A DNA stretch of 64,000 nt from Sarcocystis neurona. Taxonomy: Eukaryota; Apicomplexa; Conoidasida; Eucoccidiorida; Sarcocystidae. Under the pieces are notes generated by a model that was not told the DNA's origin, searched no databases, and saw only the letters and a list, made by a program, of their open reading frames with translations. The stretch covers positions 7,095,414 to 7,159,413 of the forward strand of contig KL647288.1 in NCBI GenBank assembly GCA_000727475.1. Reading direction: 5' to 3'. Position 1 is the first letter of the stretch, and each line of letters begins with the position of its first letter. This document shows, piece by piece, positions 48,141 through 61,049 of this stretch. The position numbers and the translations under genes were made by a program.

Positions 48141-48240
48141 GTGTGTGTGTGTGTGTGTGTACCGGTGCAGGTATCTACCCATACGTGCGTGGACTTGTTG
48201 ATGCGTATACATACATATATATATACATATACATATGCAT
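48141..48240. repeat. GT and AT microsatellites
   Basis: A perfect GT run covers 48141-48160, and an ATAC/AT-rich run covers 48207-48240. Open frames through them (Val-Cys and Tyr-Ile-Thr repeats) are artefacts of the microsatellites. Confidence 0.85.
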
Positions 48241-51200
48241 GGATGTGTAGAGGGGGAAAAGATGGTAGCACGGTGCCAAGAACCCCCCGCCAGAAAAGCG
48301 CAAAGTATCGGCGTGTCAACGAAACCTGTGTGCTTCGCGGAGGTTCGATAACACACTCACACAGACGCGCACACGTAAGGCATCAAGCTCACAACTTACC
48401 AGATCAAAGAAACTCGTAGCATGCATGCTTCACAAGGGTTTGCTTCACAGCTTTGAAGTGAAGACCTCATCTGACAGGTAATGCCGTTACCGAATGCCTA
48501 CGGTGCCTCATTCGCCTCCTGCAGCCTCAAGATGTGCACCTGTGTATTCTAAGGCATCATAAATACTCCCTACCTTCGTATCGCAATTATCTTCTACACT
48601 TGTGTATTCCGTGTATGTATATATATATATATACGCATACGCACGCATATTCGTATATATACATATGTATACACGTATATATACATGCATATATATGGTT
48701 GGATGGAGGAATATGTATGTCTGTAACTGTTCACGCAGAAGGCAGACCATCCTTGTATACTCGAGCGAGGCGGGCACGCACCTAGCATGGCCCGAGCTCA
48801 CGTGTAATGTTATGTGGAACGGTTCAGGCGGTCCGCGATCTGAGAAGGATCAACAGTCTGTACTACTCTGCCTTGCCACAATAAACACGTCAGCCACTCC
48901 GTCCGCTTCGCTTCAGATTACCGCAGGGTCTCTTGCAGGTGGGAGGCACACCGACGCCGGCGCCTCGCGTCTCCCTTTAAGCACTCGTGGCGGCCTGTGT
49001 GCTGTATCTAGCCGGACGCAGACGAACGTGCTGTTGCTCTTCGAACCTCTGGTGCAGATCCCGTCACCCGTTTCGCCTTGGCTCACTCCGCGGGACATTT
49101 CTAGAATCTGCACTTTCTGGCTACAGCCGCGTCTTGCGTTTCTTACGTGTTCTGCGTGTCCGTCGTGGCTGTCGCGTATGATGTTTATCCTCGTGCAATC
49201 TCTCCGACGGGTAATGTAGTCATGTGCAGTCGGGACTGCCTCGTGACTCCTCCGTTTCTTTCTGAAGTAGGTGAAAACTACCAATCTGACGAGGAAGTCT
49301 AATTCTTGGTTGCCTTGCAATGCTATTTCTTTGTTAAACTTTGACCCTCTTTCTGTGTGTCAAACTTCCGTCACACGCGTTTTCGACGCGTAGATATCTT
49401 TCATATCTACTTCCCTACATGTTTCCGCGCCTACCGCTGTCAGCTTCTTCCTATCGCAAAGCAGGTCAAAGCCATCAAACGCCTTATCAACCCCTGAGTG
49501 TAACTAAAGTCGAACTCATTTTCAAAAGATTATGTGTAAGGTACCTACATACACGCACGTCTATGTGTACACGTTTGTGTCTGTCAAACATCCAGCAGTG
49601 TGTGGTCGACACTCCCTTCTGCATCGAACAGTTTTTGACAAATAGTCGAACTTTCAAGTTTCCATACAAGCATGACCATTCCAAACACTTCAGGTGCATG
49701 CTGAGGGGCTCTGATAGACATGAGGACAATATACATTTATGTATATCAGTTGGATGTGAATGAAAAGTTTCCAGGCCCTGGACTGTATCCAGCCCCTACG
49801 GTGTCCGCAATAACAAAAACTTTTATGCCATTGGTCTGCAACGAGCGTGTTCGCAAACAAATAGTGGCCCACACTTCTACCCCGCTTGAATGCAAAATGT
49901 TTGTACACAACAGCCGCTAAACCAGGCGTGCAGGGCATCTGCTCAAGTCGAACACCTCTGCGCTTGCATTTTACGCTTCTCGCCTTAGACATTCTATTCC
50001 AGGGTGAGTCTGCTTAACTTGGTAACTACGCTTTTTCACAGGTTCGATTTGCACATGCATCTTACTCTACGCAAGCGTCTGCCAAGCGTACCGCTTGCAC
50101 AGTGCCACAGGCGTGTGTGCTCATTGCTTCGCTCGCTGTTAATTTTGTTTGAAGACAACTTGTAAACGAGCCTCGACGCCAGAGTGCGTACTTGAACCTC
50201 TAAAAGATAAACCTCACACATCACCAGGACGCACGTGCGGAGCCCCTTGCTGGCACCAGTTCTGGGACACACGAATGGCCGACGCATCTCATCGTGTCCC
50301 TGTGCGACCCGCTGTGATTTACGGCATGCAAGGCACAACGGTAGTAGATCACTGCGAGCATTCATACTAAACTCCTTCATTTGTACCGAGTTCAACCCGG
50401 CGTCCGCTGCACGACAACACGCGTGTGTAAGGATTCTTGAAAAGCTTCCACGGCCTACTTTTTAGACACTGTCCTTGCTAAAAACCGCGGACAAGATCTC
50501 CATTGTGGCCCTGATCTATACTAGAACACCGGCAGCAACATCCGCTCGTCACTACCGCAGCTCCTGGTCAGTCTAGTCCAGGCCGCTTCGGCGTGTTCTT
50601 CGGAGTCGATCCGCGGACGCTTCTGTGTGCAGCTCAATCTTCTGAGTGTAGGCCTGACTATAGCTTGCATACCCCGAAAACGTCTACGTAGGTTTTCGTG
50701 TGCACCGCTTTCCTTCCACACACACCTAGACCTGTCCCGGGAGTGAAATCTCCAACGTGATCATTCCCTCTGCATATCTGGCTTCACAAGATGTTGTACG
50801 TGTTATCCCCTTTCCGGAAAATCCACTAAACTCCCCCGTTTCGTACAGCTGTCCATCTCCACAAGCTGTACGCGTACAAATGATGACCTAGGTACTGTGT
50901 ATGCTCAGACGAAGACATACACAATTTACTCTTTCTTTACACAGCATAGGGGCACCTGGAGCGCCATCCCTCTTACTCGTATGCCAAAACCTTCGAAGCG
51001 TTTTGAAGAGGCATCATTTACACTCACCTGATCACAGCCTTCATATACACCTACCTGGGCACTTGATTTACTCTGAACGTTATCTACTGCTCTTGTAGCT
51101 CCCTTGCACAGAAACCCTGAAACGGCTGCTCTGTTCTATGCATGCGGCCCACCACCACATTTTGCGGGTTATCCCTCTCCGTATACACGTTCGCCGACAT

Positions 51201-51771
51201 GCTTTTTCAGAACAGCTGATTTGTGAAATGACCTCTCCTTCAGCTTGCAGAAACCCTCGAACGTGCACTAATGCTTCCCTGCCCCGTGTTCACACGCAGA
51301 AATTCCCGCCGCCTCTTTTGCCACAACATGCTTCCGTTTCCTCTCTCCCAGTATTCCACCACTTAGCACACATGTTATGAAAAACATTTTGGTGCCACAA
51401 CCCTCGAAGAAACTTGGGTATGCACGTATCCGATAATTTTTCCGGCTGAAACATTCCTACGACAACCAGTGTGCTCAGGTCTGTTTTCATGCCGCTTGTT
51501 GTATCGTTTCGTTCTTCTCTTCCATTCTTCTCTTCCGTGTGGCCGCATGACGCAACACTGATCTCTCGCTTAGTGTTTCTTCCTTTTTATGGCTTGACCT
51601 TCTTCGTCGTTTCTTTGCGCTACTTCTTTGCACGTCTTCCTGATCTTCCTTCACTACGTCCTGGTGGGGTTTCCCCAATCAACGCTACAAAATTCACGGA
51701 TGTGTGAACTCGACTACGCACAATTTCCTCCCACTTGTTTCATATCAAAAACAGTACACAGGCCCCTTTCG
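48241..51771. other. Intergenic region between convergent genes
   Basis: It separates the 3' end of the giant plus-strand gene from the 3' end of the minus-strand uS11m gene, so it should hold both 3' UTRs and polyadenylation regions. Frames longer than 100 codons occur (48602-49219 plus, 48913-49320 minus, 49341-49763 plus) but overlap one another, start in repeats or lack similarity. I see no RNA gene or conserved motif. Confidence 0.5.
48613..48697. repeat. AT/ACGTAT-rich low-complexity tract
   Basis: Alternating purine-pyrimidine sequence dominated by TATATA and ACGTAT, open on both strands as Tyr/Ile-rich pseudo-frames. Confidence 0.8.
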
Positions 51772-52025
51772 CTACACGCGCCTGCGTTTCCTGGGCTTGG
51801 TACTGTTCTGTCCGCACTTGGGGAGGCGCGGTTCGTGAGTGATGGATGTCACCCCCAGGCCGTGAGCAGCAAACGCCTGGAGCAGCTGTTCCACACGCAT
51901 GATACGGCGGAACTTCACATCTACTTGGCAAATGCCTAGGCGTCGACACTTTCTCGCTATATTCTGTCCGATGCGGTACGCGCACTGCGGCTCCTGTTGC
52001 GCCCGCTTACGGTAGCCCACGTTAC
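51772..52025 (-). CDS. uS11m exon 2: conserved C-terminal core
   Basis: This 254-bp exon encodes the last 83 residues, including the uS11 hallmark helix and the basic C-terminus, and ends at a TAG. It is the part that identifies the protein. Without it the long exon 1 would look like an orphan. Confidence 0.85.
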
Positions 52026-54943
52026 CTGGAAGCAGGCACCCGCAGGGAAATGCGGAGCAGCACAATCTCTACAGCGCGGATACGCAGCTAATTAATGATG
52101 CGGGAACAGCAAAACAGACATGTCGACGAGAGCTGCACACACCTACGAAAAAAAGTCCACGCCACGCCGTCAGCACAAAGCACTAGAAGAAAACTATAGC
52201 GAAGCCCCTTCGCAGCACGGTACGCAGTCTCACCCTGAGGTGGAAAGTGTAGGACGGAAAGAATACTTAAAAATTGGGGCTTCTGGTGCATTGAGAGATG
52301 CCCAGTTCTAGTCCTGTAACTGGAAGCGTTACAACATCGTGAACAAGCTCTACTGGCTAGCTACCGAGCCTCTAAAGCAGCCCATGGACAAAGACATATA
52401 ATACGAGGTTACGCTCTAGCACCGGCCTCTGCATCAGGTCAGTCTAAGGTCGTTCGTTACAGCACGTGCAACAAGTTGTGTTGCATACATTTCCCACACT
52501 GTAGAATGAGACATGTTTCTCACCGACTGCTCCTTCTCTACTGCGTACCTGCGAAAGAGCCGAATATGGTCCGGTAGGCACGCGACTTGTTCAGCACCTG
52601 CACGTGAACGTTGTTTTTGCTGGTGGTCATCACCACCTGAAACTTATCTGTCGGCTCAATGATATGTCCGTTCTTGTTTCTATCAATATGGTGGAATTCT
52701 GGCCGGCCTCCCATCAGCTGGTACCTTCTCGGGTGTCCTTGAAGCCCTTTCAATTCCTTTCTCGACAGCTGGACTGGTGCGCGGCTGCTACGTGTCCCCT
52801 TCCCAAGCCTCTCTACAGTAGCAGCAGAACACGAGGAATAGGATGCAGAGGCCATCCATCCACAGGGAAACTGACGCAGGCTTGCGAAGTCACAGGCTAT
52901 CTGCTGCTGTCGCTGCGTCGCCACCTTCGAGTGCCCCACATTCTGCCCGGTTAGCGCTGCTGCTGGCCGCCAAGCAAACCCTGCTGGAATCCCTCCAACT
53001 ATGCGGTTGTCAAGCACCACGAAAGCCCCGCCCTGCAGCATTTTCCGACCGTGCGCATCTGCTGAGCTCCGCGCTAGTAACTCGCGCCGTTCCACAATAT
53101 CTCGCAGTCTTATTGCAGCTGTACCCGCGAATCCTGCTAGGCCTGTGGCCGCTCCTGCTGCACCGGCCGAGCGTCCCGCACCTGCTGCTGTTGTTCCCTC
53201 TACAGTTGCTTCTGTGTCGTTTGTGGCTCTGGTGCACACCGGGGCGGTTTCCGCGTGTGCCGAGATCGTAGTAGGCGCCGCTGTTGAAGCAGTCTCTGCC
53301 TCAAACGCACCACGCGGAGGCTTTTTACACGACGTAGTTGCTATCGCATCAAGCGCCAACGGAACTCGGCCTCCTGGTCGCCGTTCGATGTCGGACTCTA
53401 GGGCGAGGCTCTTCCGCATTTCGGCTGCGCTTCCTGTTTCTCCTGCTCCACGAGGCAAAGGTCGCATCGAATACTGTAGCCGTCTGAAACATTCAAACGT
53501 CGAACGCAGAACTGACGGGCCGTCCAGATTCTTCTCCCTTCGCACCCTTTGCAATTCTTTCACGTACTCACACTGTAGAAGTCGTTGGCCTTCGTGGCAC
53601 AGTAGCCCGAGCGCGTTCTTCGCGTGCCTCTGTTTATCAGATTCCCCCCCGATACCCTCTTTTCCGCACGTCCTGGCTCTGCAAACGCCGGCAGACGACT
53701 GGCAGGCCGCTACTGTTAGTCGTTGATCTTCCGGAGTGACAGCGGACGCTTGAAGAAACGGACGTGACGCAGAGAGTGCGGCTGCGGGCTCTAAAATCTG
53801 TCGCATGACGCCAACTTCTCTAAGGCAAGGCGGCTGCTGGGTGAGCGTGTGCGAAAACTGTCGTCTTTGCTGGTAACTCCGGTCTGCTGTATGTACTTCT
53901 GCTGGCACGGAACATACCGGCGGGGTCATCGCAAAGTGCCTGCTTTGCTGGCGCTCACTCGTCACTTTACGTACACCTGCAGAGACGAGGTAAACAGCAC
54001 GGAGGACACCATCGCCGCTGGACCACCTTTGCCACTGTGGAAACTGAGATAGATTCCTTAGCTGATTCAGCATGTCTTTGCTTCTTCCTCGTCGGAACGT
54101 CCTCCGTCGAAAGCTTCCTACACAGTGCATTCTTTGAGCAGCGCCGCAGGCAGGTTTCGCAGGAGTAGGCGGTATGTGCAGTGTATCCGGAGGGACCCCT
54201 GCAAGGAGCGTAGGAACGCCTTCAGTATCCCTGTGTTTGCCGGCGTCCCATGCACTGCTACAACTGACAGCAGGAGGTTGCTGCTGCTGCTTCTTCAGAT
54301 AGTCATGTCTTCCGTCGCACTCCCTCCTCCAAAACGGTGCCACACTACTGCGAGAGAACTTGCTCACACCACCGCACGATGGACGCCGGTAGTCCTGCGA
54401 TTCTTCACACGAACCGGCGTATGGTTGTTTCTCTACGGTGCTGCACCTCGGGAAGTGGTCTGCGCTCTCTCCAGTTGTCGGTTGAGACCAGCTGCTCTGC
54501 TCTGTCGCTGCAGTGGTGCTATAGAACCGTGTCGCAACAAAATGACACCCGACAGTCGCACCTAGTTTGTAGCTGCTTACAGTGGACTGTGTAGTACATG
54601 CAACAGCAGAGTACGGATCCACTGCTCGAGCGCAACTGCAGCGTAAGTGAGAAGCCAAGGCAGGCACACCAGCTGTGCACATGCGCGATGGTACCCCCTT
54701 TGTAATACGGGCGTCTGTGCTGTAGAGGTTCTGGACTGTTGGCACCGAAGACTTCGAGAAGAATCTAATTACCGCAGGGTCGCCGCAGCAAATGTGTGCT
54801 TTCTTCACTGTCGTCGTCTGCGACTGCGTGCGCCGTCTGCCACATGCAGACCAACCGGGTGCGATTGCAAACTTAGCCATGGTGCACGCAGCTTCAACAT
54901 ACAACATCCCACGCTGTCGGGGTGTACGTATATACTTATACAT
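51772..54943 (-). CDS. Mitochondrial small-subunit ribosomal protein uS11 with long N-terminal extension
   Basis: uS11 sits on the platform of the small ribosomal subunit and binds 16S-type rRNA near the mRNA exit. Two exons, 54943-52549 and 52025-51772, join in phase 1 across a 523-bp intron (donor GCAG|GTACGC, acceptor TTCCAG|GTAACG) to give FGSFAG|NVGYRKRAQQE. The core follows the family: KFQVVMTTSKNNVHVQVLN, the Gly-rich turn, a helix (CAYRIGQNIARKCR), then the FRRIMRVEQLLQAF and GVTSITHEP elements and a basic tail (PKCGQNSTKPRKRRRV). Apicoplast uS11 is plastid-encoded in relatives, so this nuclear copy is assigned to the mitochondrion. Total length is about 882 residues against 150-200 usual. 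ATGs at 54943, 54907 and 54880 are all possible starts; the last begins MAKFAIAPG. Confidence 0.85.
52549..54943 (-). CDS. uS11m exon 1: targeting region and about 720-residue extension
   Basis: The frame is open for nearly 800 codons. The N-terminus is basic and Ser/Thr-rich with few acidic residues, as expected of a mitochondrial presequence. The body is rich in Ser, Arg, Gln, Ala and Cys, with an Ala/Thr/Gly-rich patch near 53100-53300, and has no recognisable domain. Only the last 60 codons or so belong to the ribosomal core. The extension may be a mitoribosome-specific addition, or it may contain an undetected intron. Confidence 0.7.
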
Positions 54944-57900
54944 TTGTATGCAATGTGGTCACAGTTGCTCACCCACCTAGATCTGATCTCTCTTTTTATC
55001 CATCTGTCTGCCTATCTTACTGTGCACCCGCCCGACGGGGGACCTCTGTTCCCCCCGCTCTATTTCATTCAGAGATGAATTTAATGACCTATATCACGTG
55101 CATCAAAATAGGAGCTACGCGCCTATCTGCGGGCCGCGACGTAGCAGTACTATGGTCTTCCGGCCGCTGCGCTCCCACAGTTTCGCTCTTCAACTCCCAG
55201 CGCAGCTAGCATACGTACGCATATATACATCTACAAGGGTGAAGCAAAGTCTCGGCACTATTGAGAAAAAGGTAATGTACACGCCTCGGAGGTGGAAGGA
55301 CACTACAGGAGGTGAGGGCTGTGGCGGCGTAAGACGAGAAAAAGATGTGGCCTGGCAGGAACGGGACAAGCCACGGACTAGTTTAACCTGGGTGACGAGA
55401 ACGAAGGAAGGAGACGAGCTGTGCATAATTAGATTGATCAAAGGCGTCGTATAGAGGGGCGAGCACGGAAAAACAAAGTAGTTGTGATGCCGATACGTGA
55501 AAATTCCGTCAAGGCCGTAAAAACAACAAAAAAGGGCACACGTGGACACACTCCGGCAGCAGAACAACTCAAGAACGCAGGTCCCCCTTAAAGAAAAAGA
55601 ACGCAGAAGTAAAGCCGTGCACGCGGCAGCTCTCACCGGCCCGCAGGACTGAAAAACTTTATGTCACATTTTAACTACACGGGTGTGCGCCGCTGACGAA
55701 GCACCTCTTTTTATTAAGAGTTACCCGCGAGACAACTGGTGTGCAAGTAGGGAACACACTAGCGGTTGCCCAGTGGGAGGCATTGTCACGCGTGGCATTA
55801 TCTTCTTTTGCGTAACGAGGCTGAGATGTGGCAATCTACCAGCTTTCATAACCAGGGAGCAAATTGCTTTCAATTACCCAAGCACAGAACACGCAGTCAA
55901 ATCGCAGGACGTACGCCTACCTGTTCGGTGTCTCCGATGAAGCGCTGTACAGCACACACGTTAAGAGCGTGACTCACTTCCACGGGCACCTGTGCGCGTC
56001 GTTGCTTACAGCACCCACACCTGTGTAGACGATTTATATCGACGTAGGCAGCGTCTTGTGTGTATTTCCCCTCATCCGGACACTTATTTACAAATATGTC
56101 ATCACTCGCTCGATGTGGTAACGGGCGAAGGCGACACACTGTATTGTACCACGGAACGCAACGAGAGCTGCAAGAAAACAAAGTGAAAACCTTTTCCTTT
56201 ATAGCTTTAGTAAGCTTTGTTACAGCGCTTCAACACTGCGATTCTTATGGTGATTGGCAGCACACTGCATGCTCCGCCAGAAAGGAAATCCTTCTAGCAT
56301 CCATCGCTTTCGTTAACACGCGAAAGGAAGACGACGAACTAGAACGTACTGGGTTCTGTATAGAATGCAGACCGGCGACGCTTTGGAAAGCTGCAGAAGC
56401 AGTTACACGTCGTTAAAAAGACGCGGACTGTCGGCGGCTGTAGTACTGTGCAAGCTCTTTGTATCTGATGTAGGCTGCATTGTACCATATGCCTGTACTG
56501 CAGTTACTTTTATATGCACCCCCCACTACACGTAATATTAGAATGGCAGGGTGTTCCTGTACGCAGCCCGAAGCAGTACGTTAAAGCCTTCGCGGCGCTT
56601 TCCATGTCTCAGGGACGGGAGACGCAGACTCGACAATATCAAGAAGACGACGGTTTGCCCTTCTTAGGTGTGGACGTGTCAAAAGCAGACTAGGTGCGGC
56701 ACCAATATCTGCACAGAAACAGGAATTCGAAAAAGAGAAAGATGAACGCTTGTACGGAAGCGACTCACACAGTAATACCGTTTTTCCTGTTGTGCACACA
56801 TCGGAGTTGAGGCGGGTTGTAGGCGGTGCATCGGGAACCGCTAAAGCAAGGATGAGCGGAATTAAGAAGCACCAAAAATAAACAAGGTACTGTGCAGATG
56901 GACATGTAACAGCAGCGGGGCTAAAGGGTAGTCTTACAGCGTACACGCAGAGATCTCAGTGGCGCCCTGCCGCAGTGAACAATAGCAGAATCGCTGCAGC
57001 CGCTGACGCATGTTTTCGGGATGAGGATTTGCTTTAACGCGCTAGTCGCTCTCGAGGGCCTTCTCCTGTTTCCACGCGAACTAGCGCCACTGTTGATTGT
57101 ATCTCATACATTCAACGCGGTACTACGGAAAACCAACACACTCTACACAACGTCGAAAATCGGCCTGGTCGCGCCACCATGTCCGCACCGGCGTGCAGCC
57201 ACTGGCGCGTAATCGAATGCTCTGCGGAGCGCTGCGCCTCAGCCCTTTCTAACGCACGTGTATTGATGAGGTCTTCTCTTCGCAGTATGTCTGCAGACGC
57301 GTACAACTTCTCTCGTGATTGGTCAACTAAGTGTGTTTCACCAGCCGGGGCACACGTAAAACGCGCAAACACGGGTCGCTCGAAAACGATTCCGTCTCAC
57401 GCGGTCGCCATAAAAGCCCCACAACAGTGGGACTGCGTCACCGTTTGGAAAGTTTTGTGTTCTATAAAAACTTTTCAGCCCCTTCTCACTGAAAACGGCT
57501 GGGACTTTCACGCGCCCGCAGAACTGAGGTAGCGAATGTGTCATGGAGGCGCAGGCACGCGCTCCAACCCACATTCTTTCGTAGTGTGCGTCGGAGATAC
57601 CGGCTTGTGAAACGGAAGCATCGCTGGATCTTTTGGCTGGTGGGTGTCGAGCAGAAACCCTTCATTTTGAAGTCACACGGGCAGGCAATTTTTATCAGTT
57701 TTGTGCCGTCGTATGTGTTTGTTATTCTCTTGAAATGCAGTGTCATTAGTGCGGAGCTCCTGTACTAGCCAGAACATGCCTATCGTCGGTCCGCTACCTA
57801 TTCGGTATATGTGTGCTTGTCCAGGGGGAAATAGTACGAACAGTGTCATTTGCGCTAGCATTACTATGGCCCTGCCTGAGTGTCTAAGTATATGAAGCGC

Positions 57901-58586
57901 GCAGATGTCCATCAGCGGTCTCTCAATGGATTCGCGCTATAGATGGCGCTGCTGCAACCACCGCCATAGGGAACAACTGCGTTGATGAGCTCCGGGGTAG
58001 CGGGCCTTCCACCCCGCGCGTGTGCCTGGTCCCAATTTTAGGCCGAGGCAACAGTATGACGAAATTATAGTGAAGTTGACTTCATTGTCTCCTTATGCTT
58101 GCCTGACACGTGGGGACACGAGTCGCGTACGTGGAAGCAGTCGCATGTTACGGCAACGGTCATGAAAAGAGAGTAGATGACAACGAGCGAAGACAGTGCG
58201 ATGAACGTATACTCCAAATTAGGTCGTACCCCCTGCATGTCTCACCTATCCTTACAGTATCCGCACACTTTTGGACATGCTGTGCACAGATATATGTCTC
58301 AGTCTTACGTGTTTGAATTGATTCAAGAAGTATCCGTGTGTATATTCCATACCGGAGCTTCGTTTGTGGTCGGTGAACGTGGCATGAAGATGAAATAGGC
58401 TCGTTCACTTCTTCAGAAGAGAACTACGTCAACTGCGCATTCGGCGTCAATCTCGATGCCCACTTCTGGTGAACAGAATAAACGTGAGCGTTTCGGAACT
58501 CTCCCACTGTTAAAAGGGGAGATCGTCAATATGTCGCTCAGCCGTAGAGTAAAAGAGTTCCTATTTTGCCTCCAGTTCTCCTTTCG
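54944..58586. other. Region without a supportable gene
   Basis: It lies upstream of the minus-strand uS11m gene, so its promoter is probably within the first few hundred bases. Frames such as 55190-55636 (minus), 56060-56416 (plus) and 56581-56946 (minus, GTG start) have no similarity, no splice chain and ordinary stop density. I see no repeats of note and no RNA gene. Confidence 0.5.
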
Positions 58587-58726
58587 TGTCCGGCTACTCA
58601 CCTCCAAGAATACTATCGTCGGACCGTACTGACTAGCCAGAACAATTTTAACTCTGTGTCCGCCTACTTACCTCAAAGAATACTTTCGTCGGACCGCACT
58701 GACTAGCCAGAACAATTTTAACTTCG
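58587..58726. repeat. 70-bp tandem duplication
   Basis: Copies at 58587-58656 and 58657-58726 match at about 63 of 70 positions. Read on the minus strand, each copy ends with a consensus 5' splice site: GAG|GTAAGT at 58671 (copy 2) and GAG|GTGAGT at 58601 (copy 1). In one minus-strand frame each encodes a similar peptide, KIVLASQCGPTKVFFE and KIVLASQYGPTIVFLE. Confidence 0.85.
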
Positions 58727-59790
58727 TCCACTCCTCGGTGTTGAGAGCCGCGATCGGTGGGCTCTTTCTGCGGAGACGTTCGTCCGAACGTTGCGTGATC
58801 TGCGGTTTTAGAATGGAGCTTTGTGCTTTTGTCACATTCGTAGTACCAGGAGGAGCTCCAAAGGCTCCCGATGTCTACAATAGCGGGAAAACGGCTATTC
58901 TCACCTGTAGCTGTTGAACGGCCCGTGCCGGAGCAACGTTTGTAGCCGCTCCCCGCGGCCCGCCCAGCGCCTCATGCCAGCCGGGCGAATCTGGCGGTTT
59001 TCCGTCCTGCTCCCAAAGAATGACGGCTCCACCCACCTCGGTTTCTGAAGCGTTTTCCTCAGATGCCCTTGCAATGCTGTTGTTGAGTAGATTCGTGCGT
59101 GTTTATGAAGTTTCATGGGCCACTTTTTGTTGCGTGTGGTACTAGCTTGAGTTTCGCACGTATTTTGGCTGCAGTCATACAAAGCGCTTCTTCGCAGCCG
59201 TTGAGACCTCTGTGTTTCCCAATTCATGGTGCAGTAACACAGGAGAGTTGGGAGTTATCTGTCTCGACGGTTCAGAGATGCTTGGTAGCAGGTCCTCACT
59301 CCTAAGTATTTGTGTATGTATATATATATATGTTGTACGGTGGTACACCCACAACGTTCCCCGCGTTCTCGTTACTCTTTTCGAATGTAGGCGCGGTGGA
59401 ACGTCCCAGCTTAGGACGTCCCCTGCATGAACTCTTGGCCGTACAACTGTGCAGGTGGTGTTTGGACGGAATCGTTTCTGGGCCCGACAAGAATGTGCTC
59501 GGGTGTACAAGAGTAACAAATAACCCGGATGGCGCAGTAGTTCAACAAATGAGAATGTATCGGCCTGCTATCCTGTAACTTCACTATGCGCAGTTGAGCA
59601 GAGACTTGCTGTTTCAGCAGGACCCCATCGAGTTCGTGGGTCTGCTTTTGCACCTACTGCTTTTGCGCGGCGTTCCCAAAGCTCACCTGTTTCTTTAGCG
59701 TCTCTCTGTTAAGCATAAGAGCGTCTGTTTGGACAGCGTCGGTAGTCTTGAATCTCCTTTCGAGTAGCGTGTGCCAGGCAGTGTCGACAC
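58671..59790 (-). CDS. Candidate exons of an unrecognised minus-strand gene
   Basis: Four coding-like blocks with splice motifs occur in order. 59790-59687 encodes WHTLLERRFKTTDAVQ and on to LKKQ, ending CAG|GTGAGC. 59641-59585 encodes THELDGVLLKQQVSAQLRI. A block ending near 58904 encodes GAVILWEQDGKPPDSPGW and on to AVQQLQ before GTGAGA. The fourth ends at the donors in the 70-bp duplication. The first two are phase-compatible and coiled-coil-like. The junction of blocks three and four is not solved: the gap is only about 30 bp and one frame runs to a stop. I do not recognise the protein. The gene would extend upstream of 59790 and perhaps below 58600. Confidence 0.35.
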
Positions 59791-61049
59791 CTGTTGAGAT
59801 GCCTACCAGTACGCACAAGCGCACAAGGGTGATCCGACATGAGGAGTCCCATAGCATTGAAGAAGGAGCAGAGGCCTCGTCGTCCACAGAGCCACGTCGA
59901 CATGAGAAGGCTCTGCGAGACGCGGCGGGAAAATAGGTACACAGGAATCCACCGAAAACTGATGCAGGCCTTGTGAAGCAAAGTTTTGGCAGCGTATCGA
60001 GTACGGCAGAAGATGTCGAAGACACTGTTTTTCGTTTATCCTCCTTGATTGTGTAATGCAGGCTTGCCTACGTTAGCTATTTACGGATCGTTCCTCCAAC
60101 GCTGCCGCTCCTGTTGCGCATTGTGCAGCTGGTGTTAAGGAGACGCCTTTCCTGCTAAGTTGAGCAGTGGTTGCAGCCCGCGCACGTACTATCGTGATGT
60201 GCACATAACGCTTCTGACACCGTCGTGGCCCTGCTTCACACCGAGAAAGGGGGACGCGCATGCCTCCGCACGTCTGTTGACAGTTCACACGTCGTTTGCG
60301 TGGCCGGTATTCCCCTGCTCCACTGGGTATGCGTCCGCTTTTGTGGGCCTTCCTGCGCTACCGAGGTTGAACGTGACAAGATTTGATTTTGCCGTGCTTT
60401 GTGGGCTCTTAGGAACATCCGCGCGCCCATTGTTTCCTTAGGCGTCACCTCCCTGCATATGTGTTGGTTGCCGACAAGTCATGGTCTCCCATGTTCTTCC
60501 TCTGAGCAACAACAGGTGGCAAGAGAAGTGACAGCACGGCCTCATATTTCTGTGTGTCTCTGCGCTGGGTGCTCCACTGGCAGGTGCAGTGCGTGTCTGC
60601 ATAAGCACAGCCTCAGCACCCTCGAGTTTCGGCAGCATAAGCACGGATGTTTACTCTCAGTACTGCAGATTCGCAGGGGCTCTGACGTAGAACGAGAGTG
60701 TCCGTGACGGCAGCACGACGAACAGACAAATAGACGCTCCAACACCGTCAGCACCTTCAATCAGGGGGCTCAGCGAAGTTCTTGCCCGTCGAAAGAAGGG
60801 CGCAATAGCGACTAGTCGCTGCTACAGCATGCAAGCCGGTGTTCTTGAGGAGAGGACTGTCCTGCAGCTGCACTCGTTTCTTCTCACGCCTCCATTCGCG
60901 TGGCTGCGAAGTCTTTTACTCAACGGTAGTTCCTCATGTGAGCTTTGAAAAGGTTCCTGAGTCGGCTCCTTATTTGTGGAGGAACAGCACGTAATGGTGA
61001 TGGAGGAGGTAAAGTGTTGGGTACGGTGAGGGGGGTGCACAGATTGTCT
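59791..61049. other. Probable intergenic region upstream of AP-2 mu
   Basis: No frame shows similarity or splice continuity. Divergent promoters may lie here, one for AP-2 mu to the right and perhaps one for the candidate minus-strand gene to the left. Confidence 0.4.

Noticed and set aside
48105..48801. Frames encoding Cys-Val and Tyr-Ile repeats
   Set aside because: They are translations of GT and AT microsatellites on both strands.
52604..54565. Plus-strand frames of 116-241 codons opposite the uS11m gene
   Set aside because: They are mirror frames of the long minus-strand coding exon and have no similarity or splice chain.
56581..56946. Minus-strand frame with a hydrophobic N-terminus resembling a signal peptide
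   Set aside because: It begins at GTG, has no internal ATG, and lacks any similarity or splice context.
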